Assembly: GCA_964522445.1 (NCBI GenBank)
Contig: CAZFUY010000050.1
Span: 1-21,939 of the forward strand
Source of the DNA: CAZFUY01 sp964522445
Lineage (GTDB): Bacteria > Pseudomonadota > Gammaproteobacteria > SZUA-229
DNA: 21,939 nucleotides
Direction: 5' to 3'
Positions 13,544 through 21,032 of the stretch are shown here, in pieces; position 1 is the stretch's first letter, and the number at the start of each line of letters is the position of its first letter. The notes below the pieces were generated by a model. The model was not told the origin of the DNA, ran no database searches, and saw only the letters and a program-made list of their open reading frames with translations. The translations under genes were made by a program, and so were the position numbers.

Positions 13544-14584
13544 ATGAATGAATCTGAACGTATTATCACTGCCTCTAAATCGATTGAAGATGAAACCATC
13601 GACCGGGCTATTCGCCCTAAACTTTTAAAAGATTATTCTGGTCAGCCCACAGCTTCCGAACAACTGGATATTTTTATTCCAGCGGCACGTAATCGCGGTG
13701 AGGCGCTGGATCATCTACTTATTTTTGGTCCACCCGGTTTAGGTAAAACGACACTGGCACATATTGTCGCCAATGAAATGGGTGTAAATTTACGCCAGAC
13801 CTCTGGCCCAGTACTGGAAAAACCCGGTGATCTGGCGGCACTGTTAACCAATCTTGAACCACATGATGTTTTGTTTGTTGATGAAATTCACCGCTTAAGC
13901 CCTGTGGTGGAAGAAGTGCTTTATCCCGCAATGGAAGATTATCAGCTGGATATTATGATTGGTGAAGGGCCGGCAGCTCGCTCTATTAAACTGGATTTGC
14001 CGCCATTTACGCTGGTGGGAGCAACAACACGAGCGGGTTCATTAACCTCACCTTTACGAGATCGTTTCGGTATTGTGCTAAGGCTGGAATTTTATAATAC
14101 TCAGGATCTTACAGAAATTGTGAAACGCTCTGCTCATATACTCGATCTGGTTATCGATCAGTTGGGTGCTGAAGAAATTGCGTGCCGAGCAAGAGGTACG
14201 CCGCGTATTGCTAACCGACTGTTACGCCGGGTGCGTGATTATGCTGAAGTGAAAGCGGATGGCAAAATTACATCTGATGTTTCATCAAAAGCACTGGATA
14301 TGCTTAAAGTGGATTCGTTTGGTTTTGATAATATGGATCGAAAACTGTTAATGACCATTATTGAAAAATTTGATGGTGGCCCTGTGGGTGTGGAAAACCT
14401 GGCAGCTGCAATAGGCGAAGAGCGAGATACCATTGAAGATGTTATTGAGCCTTACTTAATACAGCAGGGTTTTTTAATGCGCACACCCAGAGGACGAGTG
14501 GCCACTAAAAATGCCTATCGGCACTTTGGCTTAAAAATTCCTCGGCAACAGCTGAGTGATGATTTATTTGATGAAGTAGAATAA
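13544..14584 (+). CDS. ruvB: Holliday junction DNA helicase RuvB
   Basis: 346 residues. A hexameric AAA+ ATPase that drives branch migration with RuvA. Walker A is GPPGLGKTT (62-70), Walker B is VLFVDEIHRL (Asp113-Glu114), sensor 1 lies in LVGATTRAG, and the arginine-rich RDRFG region and a C-terminal winged-helix domain (AIGEERDTIEDVIEPYL, RTPRGRVAT) follow. It begins 6 bases after ruvA and is the last gene of the ruv operon. A weak all-AT hairpin follows at 14586-14605. Confidence 0.98.
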   Translation: MNESERIITASKSIEDETIDRAIRPKLLKDYSGQPTASEQLDIFIPAARNRGEALDHLLIFGPPGLGKTTLAHIVANEMGVNLRQTSGPVLEKPGDLAALLTNLEPHDVLFVDEIHRLSPVVEEVLYPAMEDYQLDIMIGEGPAARSIKLDLPPFTLVGATTRAGSLTSPLRDRFGIVLRLEFYNTQDLTEIVKRSAHILDLVIDQLGAEEIACRARGTPRIANRLLRRVRDYAEVKADGKITSDVSSKALDMLKVDSFGFDNMDRKLLMTIIEKFDGGPVGVENLAAAIGEERDTIEDVIEPYLIQQGFLMRTPRGRVATKNAYRHFGLKIPRQQLSDDLFDEVE

Positions 14585-14642
14585 AAATATTTCGTGTAAA
14601 ATATTCTTATTTGTTTATATAAAAATGACATTAGTTAAATAC

Positions 14643-14671
14643 TTGTCACAGAAAACCAGTAAAAATAATAT
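14643..14671 (+). promoter_or_regulatory. Candidate sigma-70 promoter of the ybgC-tol operon
   Basis: TTGTCA (14643-14648), a 17-base spacer and TAATAT (14666-14671), 45 bases before ybgC in the 132-base gap after ruvB. Both boxes are near consensus with ideal spacing. Confidence 0.6.
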
Positions 14672-14716
14672 AACATTCCCATGTCTTAATGTTTATCTAC
14701 CAAAAAGAAAATCATA

Positions 14717-15121
14717 ATGAACTTTAGCTGGCCAATACGCGTCTATTATGAAGATACCGATTCGGGTGGTGTCGTATATTATGCAAATTATTTAAAATTT
14801 ATGGAACGGGCGCGAACAGAATATTTACGCGATCTGGGCTTTGAGCAGGATGCGCTTATAAAAAATGAAAATGCTATTTTTGTGGTGCGTTCAGTCAGTG
14901 TTGATTACATTAAACCGGCTCGGTTTAATGAGTTGCTGAGCGTGAGTGCAAAAGTAATAGAGCTTAAAAAAACGCGCATGCTATTTGAACAAAGTATTGT
15001 TCGGGAATCAGATCAGACCTTACTCTCCATGGGTAAAATACTGATAGTCAGCTTAAAGGCCGATACATTTAAACCTGTTGCAATTCCTCAGATTATTAGG
15101 GAGGCCATCTGTGTCGTCTGA
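14717..15121 (+). CDS. ybgC: Tol-Pal-associated acyl-CoA thioesterase YbgC
   Basis: 134 residues, a hot-dog-fold thioesterase of the 4HBT family that hydrolyses acyl-CoA or acyl-ACP thioesters and is the conserved first gene of tol-pal clusters. The active-site signature is YYEDTDSGGVVYYANYLKF, with Asp15 as the catalytic aspartate, followed by MERARTEYLRDLGF. Its end overlaps the tolQ start by 11 bases, so the two are translationally coupled. Confidence 0.95.
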   Translation: MNFSWPIRVYYEDTDSGGVVYYANYLKFMERARTEYLRDLGFEQDALIKNENAIFVVRSVSVDYIKPARFNELLSVSAKVIELKKTRMLFEQSIVRESDQTLLSMGKILIVSLKADTFKPVAIPQIIREAICVV

Positions 15122-15836
15122 TTTATCATTATTTAATCTGGTGTTGGAAGCCAGCACGCTGGTGCAGCTGGTCATGTTGATCTTATTGCTGGCCTCAGTT
15201 ATGTCCTGGTTTATTATTTTCAATAAACGAAAGTTGTTAAAAGCCGCAAGTATTAGTGCGTTAAAATTTGAAGATGATTTCTGGTCGGGTGGTGATCTTA
15301 GTGAACTGTATACAAAACTTGGTCGCCGACGAGTTGATCGTGAAGGTATGGAAAAAGTATTTGAAACCGGCTTTTCAGAATATGCGCGTTCATATAAACA
15401 TATAACGGATGCTGCTTTTATGATGGCCAGCGTGCAGCGCAGTATGAAAGTAGCACTGGCCAGAGAAGAAGATAAGCTGGAATCCAGCCTGTCTACACTG
15501 GCAACCATAGGCTCTATCAGTCCTTATGTGGGATTGTTTGGAACAGTTTGGGGAATTATGAGTTCGTTCACGGCTTTAGGTAATGTGCAACACGCCAGTT
15601 TAGCTATGGTCGCCCCCGGTATTGCAGAAGCATTGATTGCAACTGCAATGGGCCTATTTGCTGCGATTCCTGCGGTTGTTGCGTATAACCGATTTTCAGA
15701 TCAGGTTAATCGTCTGCTTGGTCGTTATGAGAATTTTGCTGAAGAATTTGCCACTATTTTGCAAAGACAGTCGCAGAAAAAAACGGGTGGAAAAAATAAA
15801 AAAACGGATACTGATAGCGAAAGTGAGAGTGCATAA
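15111..15836 (+). CDS. tolQ: Tol-Pal proton channel subunit TolQ
   Basis: 241 residues from a GTG at 15111. An upstream ATG (15078) is in frame, but the GTG is preceded by GGGAGG six bases away and gives the usual short N-terminus (SSDLSLFNLVLEAS), so it is preferred. The inner-membrane channel subunit has a first helix at ~15-38, then the paired helices with IGSISPYVGLFGTVWGIMSS and APGIAEALIATAMGLFAAIP. It works with TolR to energise TolA. The C-terminus is a short Lys/Ser/Glu-rich tail. The start lies within ybgC; tolR begins 2 bases after the stop. Confidence 0.96.
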   Translation: MSSDLSLFNLVLEASTLVQLVMLILLLASVMSWFIIFNKRKLLKAASISALKFEDDFWSGGDLSELYTKLGRRRVDREGMEKVFETGFSEYARSYKHITDAAFMMASVQRSMKVALAREEDKLESSLSTLATIGSISPYVGLFGTVWGIMSSFTALGNVQHASLAMVAPGIAEALIATAMGLFAAIPAVVAYNRFSDQVNRLLGRYENFAEEFATILQRQSQKKTGGKNKKTDTDSESESA

Positions 15837-15838
15837 AG

Positions 15839-16264
15839 GTGGCAAGAAATAAACGTCGCCCCATGGCTGAAATCAATGTAGTGCCTTACATCGATGTAAT
15901 GCTGGTATTGTTAATTATTTTTATGATTACAGCACCTTTAATTCAGCAAGGTGTAGAAATTGACCTGCCACAGGCATCGGCTAATCCTTTACCGCCCGAT
16001 CAGCACGAGCCTATAGTTATATCTGTTGATAAAACAGGTAGCTTCTATCTGGATATTGGCGATGAGCCAAATAAGCCCGTTGATGCACAGTTGCTGGTTA
16101 ATCGAGTTGCTGCCATACGTCAGCTAAAACCGAATATTCCAATTCTTGTTCGAGGCGATCGTGATGCGGGTTATGGCAGTGTTATTGATGCCATGGTGTT
16201 ATTGCAAAAAGCGGGTGTGGAAAAAGTAGGTTTGATGACAGACTCACCAGAGATGTCTAACTAA
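15839..16264 (+). CDS. tolR: Tol-Pal proton channel subunit TolR
   Basis: 141 residues with a GTG start giving ARNKRRPMAEINVVPYIDVM. A single membrane helix carries Asp19, the proton-conducting residue, then LVLLIIFMITAPL and a periplasmic domain (DLPQAS, VDKTGSFYLDIG, ILVRGDRDAGYGSVIDAM). It pairs with TolQ. No other start gives the conserved N-terminus, since the next in-frame ATG falls inside RRPMAEIN. Its TAA overlaps the tolA ATG by one base (TAATG). Confidence 0.96.
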   Translation: MARNKRRPMAEINVVPYIDVMLVLLIIFMITAPLIQQGVEIDLPQASANPLPPDQHEPIVISVDKTGSFYLDIGDEPNKPVDAQLLVNRVAAIRQLKPNIPILVRGDRDAGYGSVIDAMVLLQKAGVEKVGLMTDSPEMSN

Positions 16265-17181
16265 TGGATCAGGGTTTGTGGCAACAACTTAAACAATCAC
16301 CCTCGGCATTTATTGCATCTATTGTTTTGCATCTTGTATTGCTGGTTATTGTGGGGGTTAGCTTGGATAATACCAGCGCACCCAAATTACCACATAAGCC
16401 AACTGTAAAAACGGTACAGGCAGTGGTGGTTGATGCCGCCAAAGTGGATGCTGAATTTAAAAAACTGAAACTGGCTGAAAAACGTAAAAAGAATAAAGAA
16501 GAATCCAGAAAGAAACGTTTGGAGCGTGATGCTAAAAAAGCACGTGATAAACGACGCAAAGAAGAAAAACGGCTGGCGAATCTAAAACGTAAAGAAAAAA
16601 AACGTCTGGCTGATTTAAAGCGTAAGCAGAAAAAAATAGCTAAGGCTGAAAAAGAAAAGCGAGCTAAATTAGAGAAAGAACGTAAGAAAAAACAGAAAGA
16701 ATTAGCGGCTTTAGAGAAAAAACGCCAGCAAGAACAGCAAAAATTAGCTGCCATAGAGGCAAAACGTAAAGCAGAGGAAGAAACTGCACGCAAAAAGAAA
16801 CAGGCTAAAGAGGCAGAAGCCAGGCGGCTGGCAGAAGCGGCTGAATTAAAACGCCAGATGGAAGAGGAAGAGCGTAGAAATATAGAGCTTAATAGCCGAG
16901 TACAAAAACTACGTGCGCAATATGTTCAGGATATTATGAACCATGTGCAGCGTTACTGGCTGAAACCATCCAATATTCAAAAAGGCTGGAAATGCGATGT
17001 CTCAGTACAACAAAATGCGTTAGGTGATGTAACTCATGTTAAAATGCTAAACTGCATCGGCAGTGATGGTTTTAAAAGCTCGGTTGAACGAGCTGTGAAA
17101 AAAGCATCGCCTTTACCCTCGCCCAAAGACCCTAAGGCTTTTGACAGAAATATACAATTTACATTTAATCCTAAAGGATAA
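16264..17181 (+). CDS. tolA: Tol-Pal envelope-spanning protein TolA
   Basis: 305 residues. It couples the TolQR motor to TolB/Pal in the outer membrane. An N-terminal inner-membrane helix (~16-35, FIASIVLHLVLLVIVG) is followed by a very long Lys/Glu/Ala/Arg-rich helix (~55-210) that spans the periplasm. A C-terminal globular TolA domain (~215-305) contains YVQDIMNHVQRYWLKP, two cysteines (KCDV and LNCIG) likely disulfide-bonded, and a FNPKG end. The start overlaps the tolR stop by one base. It is followed not by tolB at once but by a palindromic element and a scaffold gap. Confidence 0.95.
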   Translation: MDQGLWQQLKQSPSAFIASIVLHLVLLVIVGVSLDNTSAPKLPHKPTVKTVQAVVVDAAKVDAEFKKLKLAEKRKKNKEESRKKRLERDAKKARDKRRKEEKRLANLKRKEKKRLADLKRKQKKIAKAEKEKRAKLEKERKKKQKELAALEKKRQQEQQKLAAIEAKRKAEEETARKKKQAKEAEARRLAEAAELKRQMEEEERRNIELNSRVQKLRAQYVQDIMNHVQRYWLKPSNIQKGWKCDVSVQQNALGDVTHVKMLNCIGSDGFKSSVERAVKKASPLPSPKDPKAFDRNIQFTFNPKG

Positions 17182-17206
17182 CCCTGTTAATTCATGAACA
17201 AGCATC

Positions 17207-17303
17207 TTGAGTCCAAAATTCGCCAGCTCTGTGTTGCAAACCTTCGCAATAGGTCAACTATTACGTGCAGCTTGCGCCTTGATCTGACGAATTTTAGAAT
17301 CAA
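17207..17303. repeat. 97-bp imperfect palindromic (MITE/REP-like) element between tolA and tolB
   Basis: The outer arms 17207-17226 (TTGAGTCCAAAATTCGCCAG) and the reverse complement of 17284-17303 (TTGATTCTAAAATTCGTCAG) match at 17 of 20 positions. The palindrome continues imperfectly inward to a central CGCAATAG / CTATTACG pair, so the whole element can fold into one long hairpin. It has no coding content. The form fits a dispersed intergenic palindrome. A short GCAT on each flank (17202-17205, 17307-17310) could be a target duplication or chance. Confidence 0.75.
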
Positions 17304-17313
17304 TACGCATATC

Positions 17314-17368
17314 CAGAATTAATAGAGATACCTTAAAACATGAAACAGCAATTACCTAAACTCTTTTT
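17314..17368 (+). repeat. 55-bp sequence duplicated across the N gap (first copy, includes a false tolB start)
   Basis: These 55 bases are identical to 17469-17523 and include the tolB start region (ATG at 17340, first nine codons). They end directly at the N run. This is best read as the end of one contig overlapping the next, not as a second gene copy. Confidence 0.9.
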
Positions 17369-17468
17369 NNNNNNNNNNNNNNNNNNNNNNNNNNNNNNNN
17401 NNNNNNNNNNNNNNNNNNNNNNNNNNNNNNNNNNNNNNNNNNNNNNNNNNNNNNNNNNNNNNNNNNNN
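17369..17468. other. Assembly gap of exactly 100 N
   Basis: One hundred N, the conventional placeholder for a gap of unknown size. Because the same 55 bases abut it on both sides, the true gap is probably zero or negative. Collapsing the duplicate would put tolB about 158 bases after tolA. Confidence 0.95.
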
Positions 17469-17494
17469 CAGAATTAATAGAGATACCTTAAAAC

Positions 17495-18796
17495 ATGAAA
17501 CAGCAATTACCTAAACTCTTTTTTATAATTTTTACCCTGTTTGCATCAATGCCATCACATGCATTGTTAAAAATAGAAATTACTGATGGTGTAGAAGGCG
17601 CTATGCCTATTGCCATTATTCCTTTTGATCGTAAAGGAGTGCCCGGGCCAATTCCTTTTAAGGTGACAGATATTATTAGCGCAGATTTACAGCGCAGTGG
17701 TAAATTTTCACCCATAGAAGAGCAGAAACTAATTTCTCGCCCGCAAAGTCAGCAGGCAATGAATTATAAACTCTGGCGTTTGGCCAGTATCGATCATGTT
17801 GTTATCGGGCAAGTTAAGATGCTTGCGCCAAAACGGTATGAAGTGCAATTTCGTTTAATGGATGTATTTAAGGGCAGTCAGGTTTTGGGCTATGTTTTTA
17901 ATGCCACTGATAAAAACTTACGCAGTATATCGCATCGAATCAGTGATTTAATCTATGAGCATATCATTGGACTGAAGGGTGCGTTTGATACCAAAATTGC
18001 ATATGTGACTGTGGAACGTAAAGTAGGTGCTCAGCCTGCGTATAAATTACAGGTTGCGGATACTGATGGTTATAATCCTCAGACGATTCTAACATCGACT
18101 CAACCCATTATGTCGCCTTCCTGGTCTCCCGATGGAACTCGGCTGGCTTATGTGTCTTTTGAACATCGTAAATCTGAAATTTATATTCAGCATTTATCCA
18201 GTCAGCGACGTGATAAAATTTCATCTCGTGCAGGCATTAATGGCGCGCCTGTCTGGTCGCCTGATGGTAAGAAATTAGCGCTGACTTTATCCAGTACAGG
18301 GAATCCAGATATTTATGTTATGAATCTGGCAACAAAAAAATTAAAGCAGATAACCCGGCATTGGGGCATAGACACAGAGCCTGCCTGGATGCCTGATGGA
18401 AGTGCTATAGTGTTTACCTCCAGTCGTAGTGGCAAGCCTCAGTTGTACCGAGTTTTAGTCAATGGTGGAAAACCTAAGCGCTTAACATTTGAAGGACGTT
18501 ATAATGCAAATGCAGAAATTTCACCTGACGGAGGTTTTGTTGCTTTTGTTCAGGGTGAAGGTAATATTTTTAAAATTGCATTAATGGATTTAGAAACAGG
18601 TTTTGTACAGGTGCTGACAGATGGCGTGCTGGATGAGTCTCCCAGTTTTTCACCAAATGGCAGTATGATTTTATATGCAGCACAGGCTGAGGGGCGGGGA
18701 GTTCTGGCAGCTGTATCAACAGATGGGCGCTTTAAGCAACGTTTGATTCTTTCAGAAGGTGATGTGAGAGAACCAACATGGGCTCCTTTTAAGTAA
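17495..18796 (+). CDS. tolB: Tol-Pal periplasmic beta-propeller protein TolB
   Basis: 433 residues, full length. A signal peptide ends near residue 23 (SMPSHA). An N-terminal alpha/beta domain (~24-160) is followed by a six-bladed propeller with repeated SPDG-type blades: SPSWSPDGTRLAYVS, PVWSPDGKKLALT, PAWMPDGSAIVFTSS, EISPDGGFVAFVQ, SPSFSPNGSMILYAA. TolB binds Pal and the TolA C-terminus in the periplasm. The start follows the second copy of the 55-bp duplicate; a truncated first copy of the start at 17340 is an assembly artefact. pal follows 20 bases downstream. Confidence 0.96.
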   Translation: MKQQLPKLFFIIFTLFASMPSHALLKIEITDGVEGAMPIAIIPFDRKGVPGPIPFKVTDIISADLQRSGKFSPIEEQKLISRPQSQQAMNYKLWRLASIDHVVIGQVKMLAPKRYEVQFRLMDVFKGSQVLGYVFNATDKNLRSISHRISDLIYEHIIGLKGAFDTKIAYVTVERKVGAQPAYKLQVADTDGYNPQTILTSTQPIMSPSWSPDGTRLAYVSFEHRKSEIYIQHLSSQRRDKISSRAGINGAPVWSPDGKKLALTLSSTGNPDIYVMNLATKKLKQITRHWGIDTEPAWMPDGSAIVFTSSRSGKPQLYRVLVNGGKPKRLTFEGRYNANAEISPDGGFVAFVQGEGNIFKIALMDLETGFVQVLTDGVLDESPSFSPNGSMILYAAQAEGRGVLAAVSTDGRFKQRLILSEGDVREPTWAPFK

Positions 18797-18816
18797 CTTA
18801 GTTTGGGAAAAGAATT

Positions 18817-19386
18817 ATGAAATTTAAATTATTATTGGCAGTATTAATAACAACTCTATTAATGGGCTGTGACCCTGCACAGGTAAAAGATGGTGATTCT
18901 GCGTCATCAGCTAATGGATCAACGGCGGCAGGTAGCTCAGATGCAACACAAACAGGCGGCATTAATGGTGCTAATGGTTCTGATGGTACAGCCATGGCGG
19001 GTGTTGAAAATAATGTTTCCTATGAGCGCAATGCTATTAATGATGTTAACAGCATATTAGCTGAGCGTGTTATCTACTTTGATTTTGATAGCGATAATAT
19101 TTCACAGGACTATATGGATTTAATTGCACATCATGGTAAATACCTGGCAAATAATCCTGATATGAAGCTACGTCTTGAAGGCCATGCCGATGAACGTGGT
19201 ACTCGTGAATATAATGTCGCACTGGGTAATCGCCGAGCTCAGGCTGTACGTCGCCTGATATTATTTCAGGGTGTAAATACAGCACAGGTAACAGTGATTA
19301 GTTATGGCGAAGAAAAGCCTGTTGCATTGAGTCATGATGAAGAAGCATGGCGTTTAAATCGTAGAACAGAATTAGTTTACGAGTAA
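18817..19386 (+). CDS. pal: Peptidoglycan-associated lipoprotein Pal
   Basis: 189 residues. A lipoprotein signal peptide has the lipobox LLMGC (Cys18). A Gly/Ser/Ala-rich linker (~25-70) leads to an OmpA-like peptidoglycan-binding domain (~80-189) with VIYFDFDSDNI, LRLEGHADERGTREYN, LGNRRAQAVRRLI and WRLNRRTELVY. It anchors the outer membrane to the cell wall and binds TolB and TolA. The ribosome binding region GGGAAAAG precedes the ATG. The residue after the lipidated Cys is Asp (+2), which in E. coli is an inner-membrane retention signal and is unusual for Pal. A terminator follows. Confidence 0.96.
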   Translation: MKFKLLLAVLITTLLMGCDPAQVKDGDSASSANGSTAAGSSDATQTGGINGANGSDGTAMAGVENNVSYERNAINDVNSILAERVIYFDFDSDNISQDYMDLIAHHGKYLANNPDMKLRLEGHADERGTREYNVALGNRRAQAVRRLILFQGVNTAQVTVISYGEEKPVALSHDEEAWRLNRRTELVYE

Positions 19387-19410
19387 CTATTTAACTCTGA
19401 GGGTTTAATT

Positions 19411-19441
19411 CCCCGCTGCTTGTTAGCGGGGTTCTTTATTT
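19411..19441 (+). terminator. Rho-independent terminator after pal
   Basis: Seven-bp stem CCCCGCT (19411-19417) / AGCGGGG (19425-19431) with a 7-base loop, followed by TTCTTTATTT. It sits 25 bases after the pal stop and would end or attenuate tol-pal transcription before cpoB. Confidence 0.85.
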
Positions 19442-19486
19442 AGAATAAATCTGAACAGTTATGTTTTTTATAAGGCTAATAAAAGA

Positions 19487-20293
19487 ATGTATAAACCATC
19501 GCTACCTGCCAGTTTAATAACGGGCGTTTTATTAACACTATCTGCAAATCTTATGGCCGCACCAGGCATGAGTATTGAGCAACGTTTAGTCCGTGTTGAA
19601 AATATGTTGGGTAATCAGGTTCTAATGGAACAAATGCAGCAGATGGAACAGATTCGTACTGAGCTGGCAGAAATACGAGAGCTGGTAGAAAATCAGGATC
19701 ATCAGCTGAATATGATCAAACAAAGACAGCGCAACTTATATAATGATATGGATCGTCGTTTACATGAGCTGGAAGTAGGTACAATCAGAAAACCTGAGAG
19801 CCTGTCATCTTCAAATCAACCCATACCAACAGGCTCAAATATAGCGCCCCCTGTTTCATCTCACGTTGCGCCACCCGTCGTTGTTGCTACTAATAATCCA
19901 CAGGATAAAGATGGCAGACTGGCTTATGGCCAGGCATTTAATGTGCTTAAAGAAGGCAACTATCAGCAGGCTATTATTGATTTCAAAAATTTCATAAGCA
20001 CCTATTCTGAAAGTAAATATGTGGCTAATGCCCAGTACTGGCTGGGTGAGGCTAATTATGCATCCAGAGATTATAAAACAGCACTGGAGGAATTTAATAA
20101 AATTAAAGTTAACTATCCTCAAAGTGGAAAAGTTCAAAGTGCAGAGCTTAAAATTGGCTACACCTATTATGAAATGAAAGACTGGGCATCTGCCAAAGCA
20201 GCGCTTCAGCAGGTTGTTAATAATTATCCTGATTCAACGGTTGCCAGAAAAGCGAGTGAGCGTTTGCAGCGTATGAAGCGGGAAGGTCGATAA
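19487..20293 (+). CDS. cpoB: Cell division coordinator CpoB (YbgF), Tol-Pal-associated TPR protein
   Basis: 268 residues. A signal peptide ends near residue 24 (SANLMA). An N-terminal coiled coil (~30-98, rich in Gln/Glu/Met/Arg, RLVRVENML) mediates trimerisation in known homologues. A Pro/Ser-rich linker precedes a C-terminal TPR domain (~143-268: AYGQAFNVLKEGNYQQAII, AQYWLGEANYASRDYKTAL, IGYTYYEMKDWASAKAAL, YPDSTVARKASERLQRM). CpoB is periplasmic and links Tol function to peptidoglycan synthesis at division. It lies after the pal terminator, so it may be read through or have its own weak promoter. The AAAAGA just before ATG is a modest ribosome binding site. Confidence 0.94.
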   Translation: MYKPSLPASLITGVLLTLSANLMAAPGMSIEQRLVRVENMLGNQVLMEQMQQMEQIRTELAEIRELVENQDHQLNMIKQRQRNLYNDMDRRLHELEVGTIRKPESLSSSNQPIPTGSNIAPPVSSHVAPPVVVATNNPQDKDGRLAYGQAFNVLKEGNYQQAIIDFKNFISTYSESKYVANAQYWLGEANYASRDYKTALEEFNKIKVNYPQSGKVQSAELKIGYTYYEMKDWASAKAALQQVVNNYPDSTVARKASERLQRMKREGR

Positions 20294-20314
20294 GTCACTG
20301 TTCAGGAGAGAGCT

Positions 20315-20332
20315 GAGTGGTTACTCTTTTTT
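20315..20332 (+). terminator. Weak terminator-like hairpin after cpoB
   Basis: GAGT (20315-20318), loop GGTT and ACTC (20323-20326) are followed by six T (20327-20332). The four-bp stem is short, so it may only attenuate transcription before queE. Confidence 0.3.
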
Positions 20333-20350
20333 GTTAAGTTTTTAAGCCTT

Positions 20351-21004
20351 ATGTCATCTCAAACCCCTCAACTTCGAATTACCGAAATTTTTTATTCACT
20401 GCAGGGTGAATCAAAAACGGTTGGCTGGCCAACTGTTTTTATCCGTCTAACCGGCTGTCCTTTACGTTGTGTTTATTGTGATACACGTTATGCCTTTAGT
20501 GGTGGTGAGTGGTTGTCACTGGATGAAATAATTCAGCAGGTTAAACAATATAAAACACGGCATATAACCGTAACGGGTGGAGAACCTCTTGCCCAGAAAG
20601 CCTGCAATAATTTATTAAAACAACTCTGTGATAAAGGCTATCAGGTCTCACTGGAAACCAGTGGTGCAATGGATGTTGCTGATGTTGATGCGCGTGTTGT
20701 GAAAGTAATGGATATAAAAACTCCTTCATCAGGAGAAGTTGAAAAAAACCGCTTTAGTAATATAGATTTTCTAAATGAAAGTGATGAAATTAAATTTGTT
20801 ATTTGTAATTATGATGATTACTGCTGGTCAAAAGATATTATTAAGCGATATAAATTAACAGATAAATGTGATGTTTTATTTTCACCTGTACAGGGTGATA
20901 TAACGCCAACAGATCTGGCTGACTGGATTTTACAGGATCAGCTAAACGTACGCTTTCAGATACAGCTCCATAAATATCTCTGGGATGATGAGCCTGGCAG
21001 ATAA
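20351..21004 (+). CDS. queE: 7-carboxy-7-deazaguanine synthase QueE
   Basis: 217 residues. A radical-SAM enzyme that rearranges 6-carboxytetrahydropterin to 7-carboxy-7-deazaguanine in preQ0/queuosine synthesis. The N-terminal ITEIFYSLQGES is characteristic. The [4Fe-4S] motif is Cys36-x3-Cys40-x2-Cys43 (GCPLRCVYCDT), and the SAM-binding GGE lies in ITVTGGEPL. The C-terminal RFQIQLHKYLW is typical of the family. Next to queC and after cpoB, an order common in gammaproteobacteria. Ribosome binding signal is weak. No preQ1 riboswitch is recognisable upstream. Confidence 0.95.
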   Translation: MSSQTPQLRITEIFYSLQGESKTVGWPTVFIRLTGCPLRCVYCDTRYAFSGGEWLSLDEIIQQVKQYKTRHITVTGGEPLAQKACNNLLKQLCDKGYQVSLETSGAMDVADVDARVVKVMDIKTPSSGEVEKNRFSNIDFLNESDEIKFVICNYDDYCWSKDIIKRYKLTDKCDVLFSPVQGDITPTDLADWILQDQLNVRFQIQLHKYLWDDEPGR

Positions 21005-21032
21005 ATAATGCGTTAAAAAATAGAACAAAGAT

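Noticed and set aside
14586..14605. Hairpin AATATTT/AAATATT after ruvB as a terminator
   Set aside because: The stem is entirely A-T and no uninterrupted T-run follows, so it is too weak to call.
16269..16793. A 174-residue minus-strand frame rich in Phe/Ser/Arg opposite tolA
   Set aside because: It is the shadow of the Lys/Glu-rich TolA helix; the composition is an artefact of the reverse complement.
17340..17368. A second, truncated tolB gene start
   Set aside because: It lies within a 55-bp exact duplicate abutting a 100-N gap, which fits overlapping contig ends rather than gene duplication.
20294..20350. A preQ1 riboswitch upstream of queE
   Set aside because: The 57-base spacer lacks a recognisable preQ1 aptamer pattern; only a weak 4-bp hairpin with a T-run is seen.
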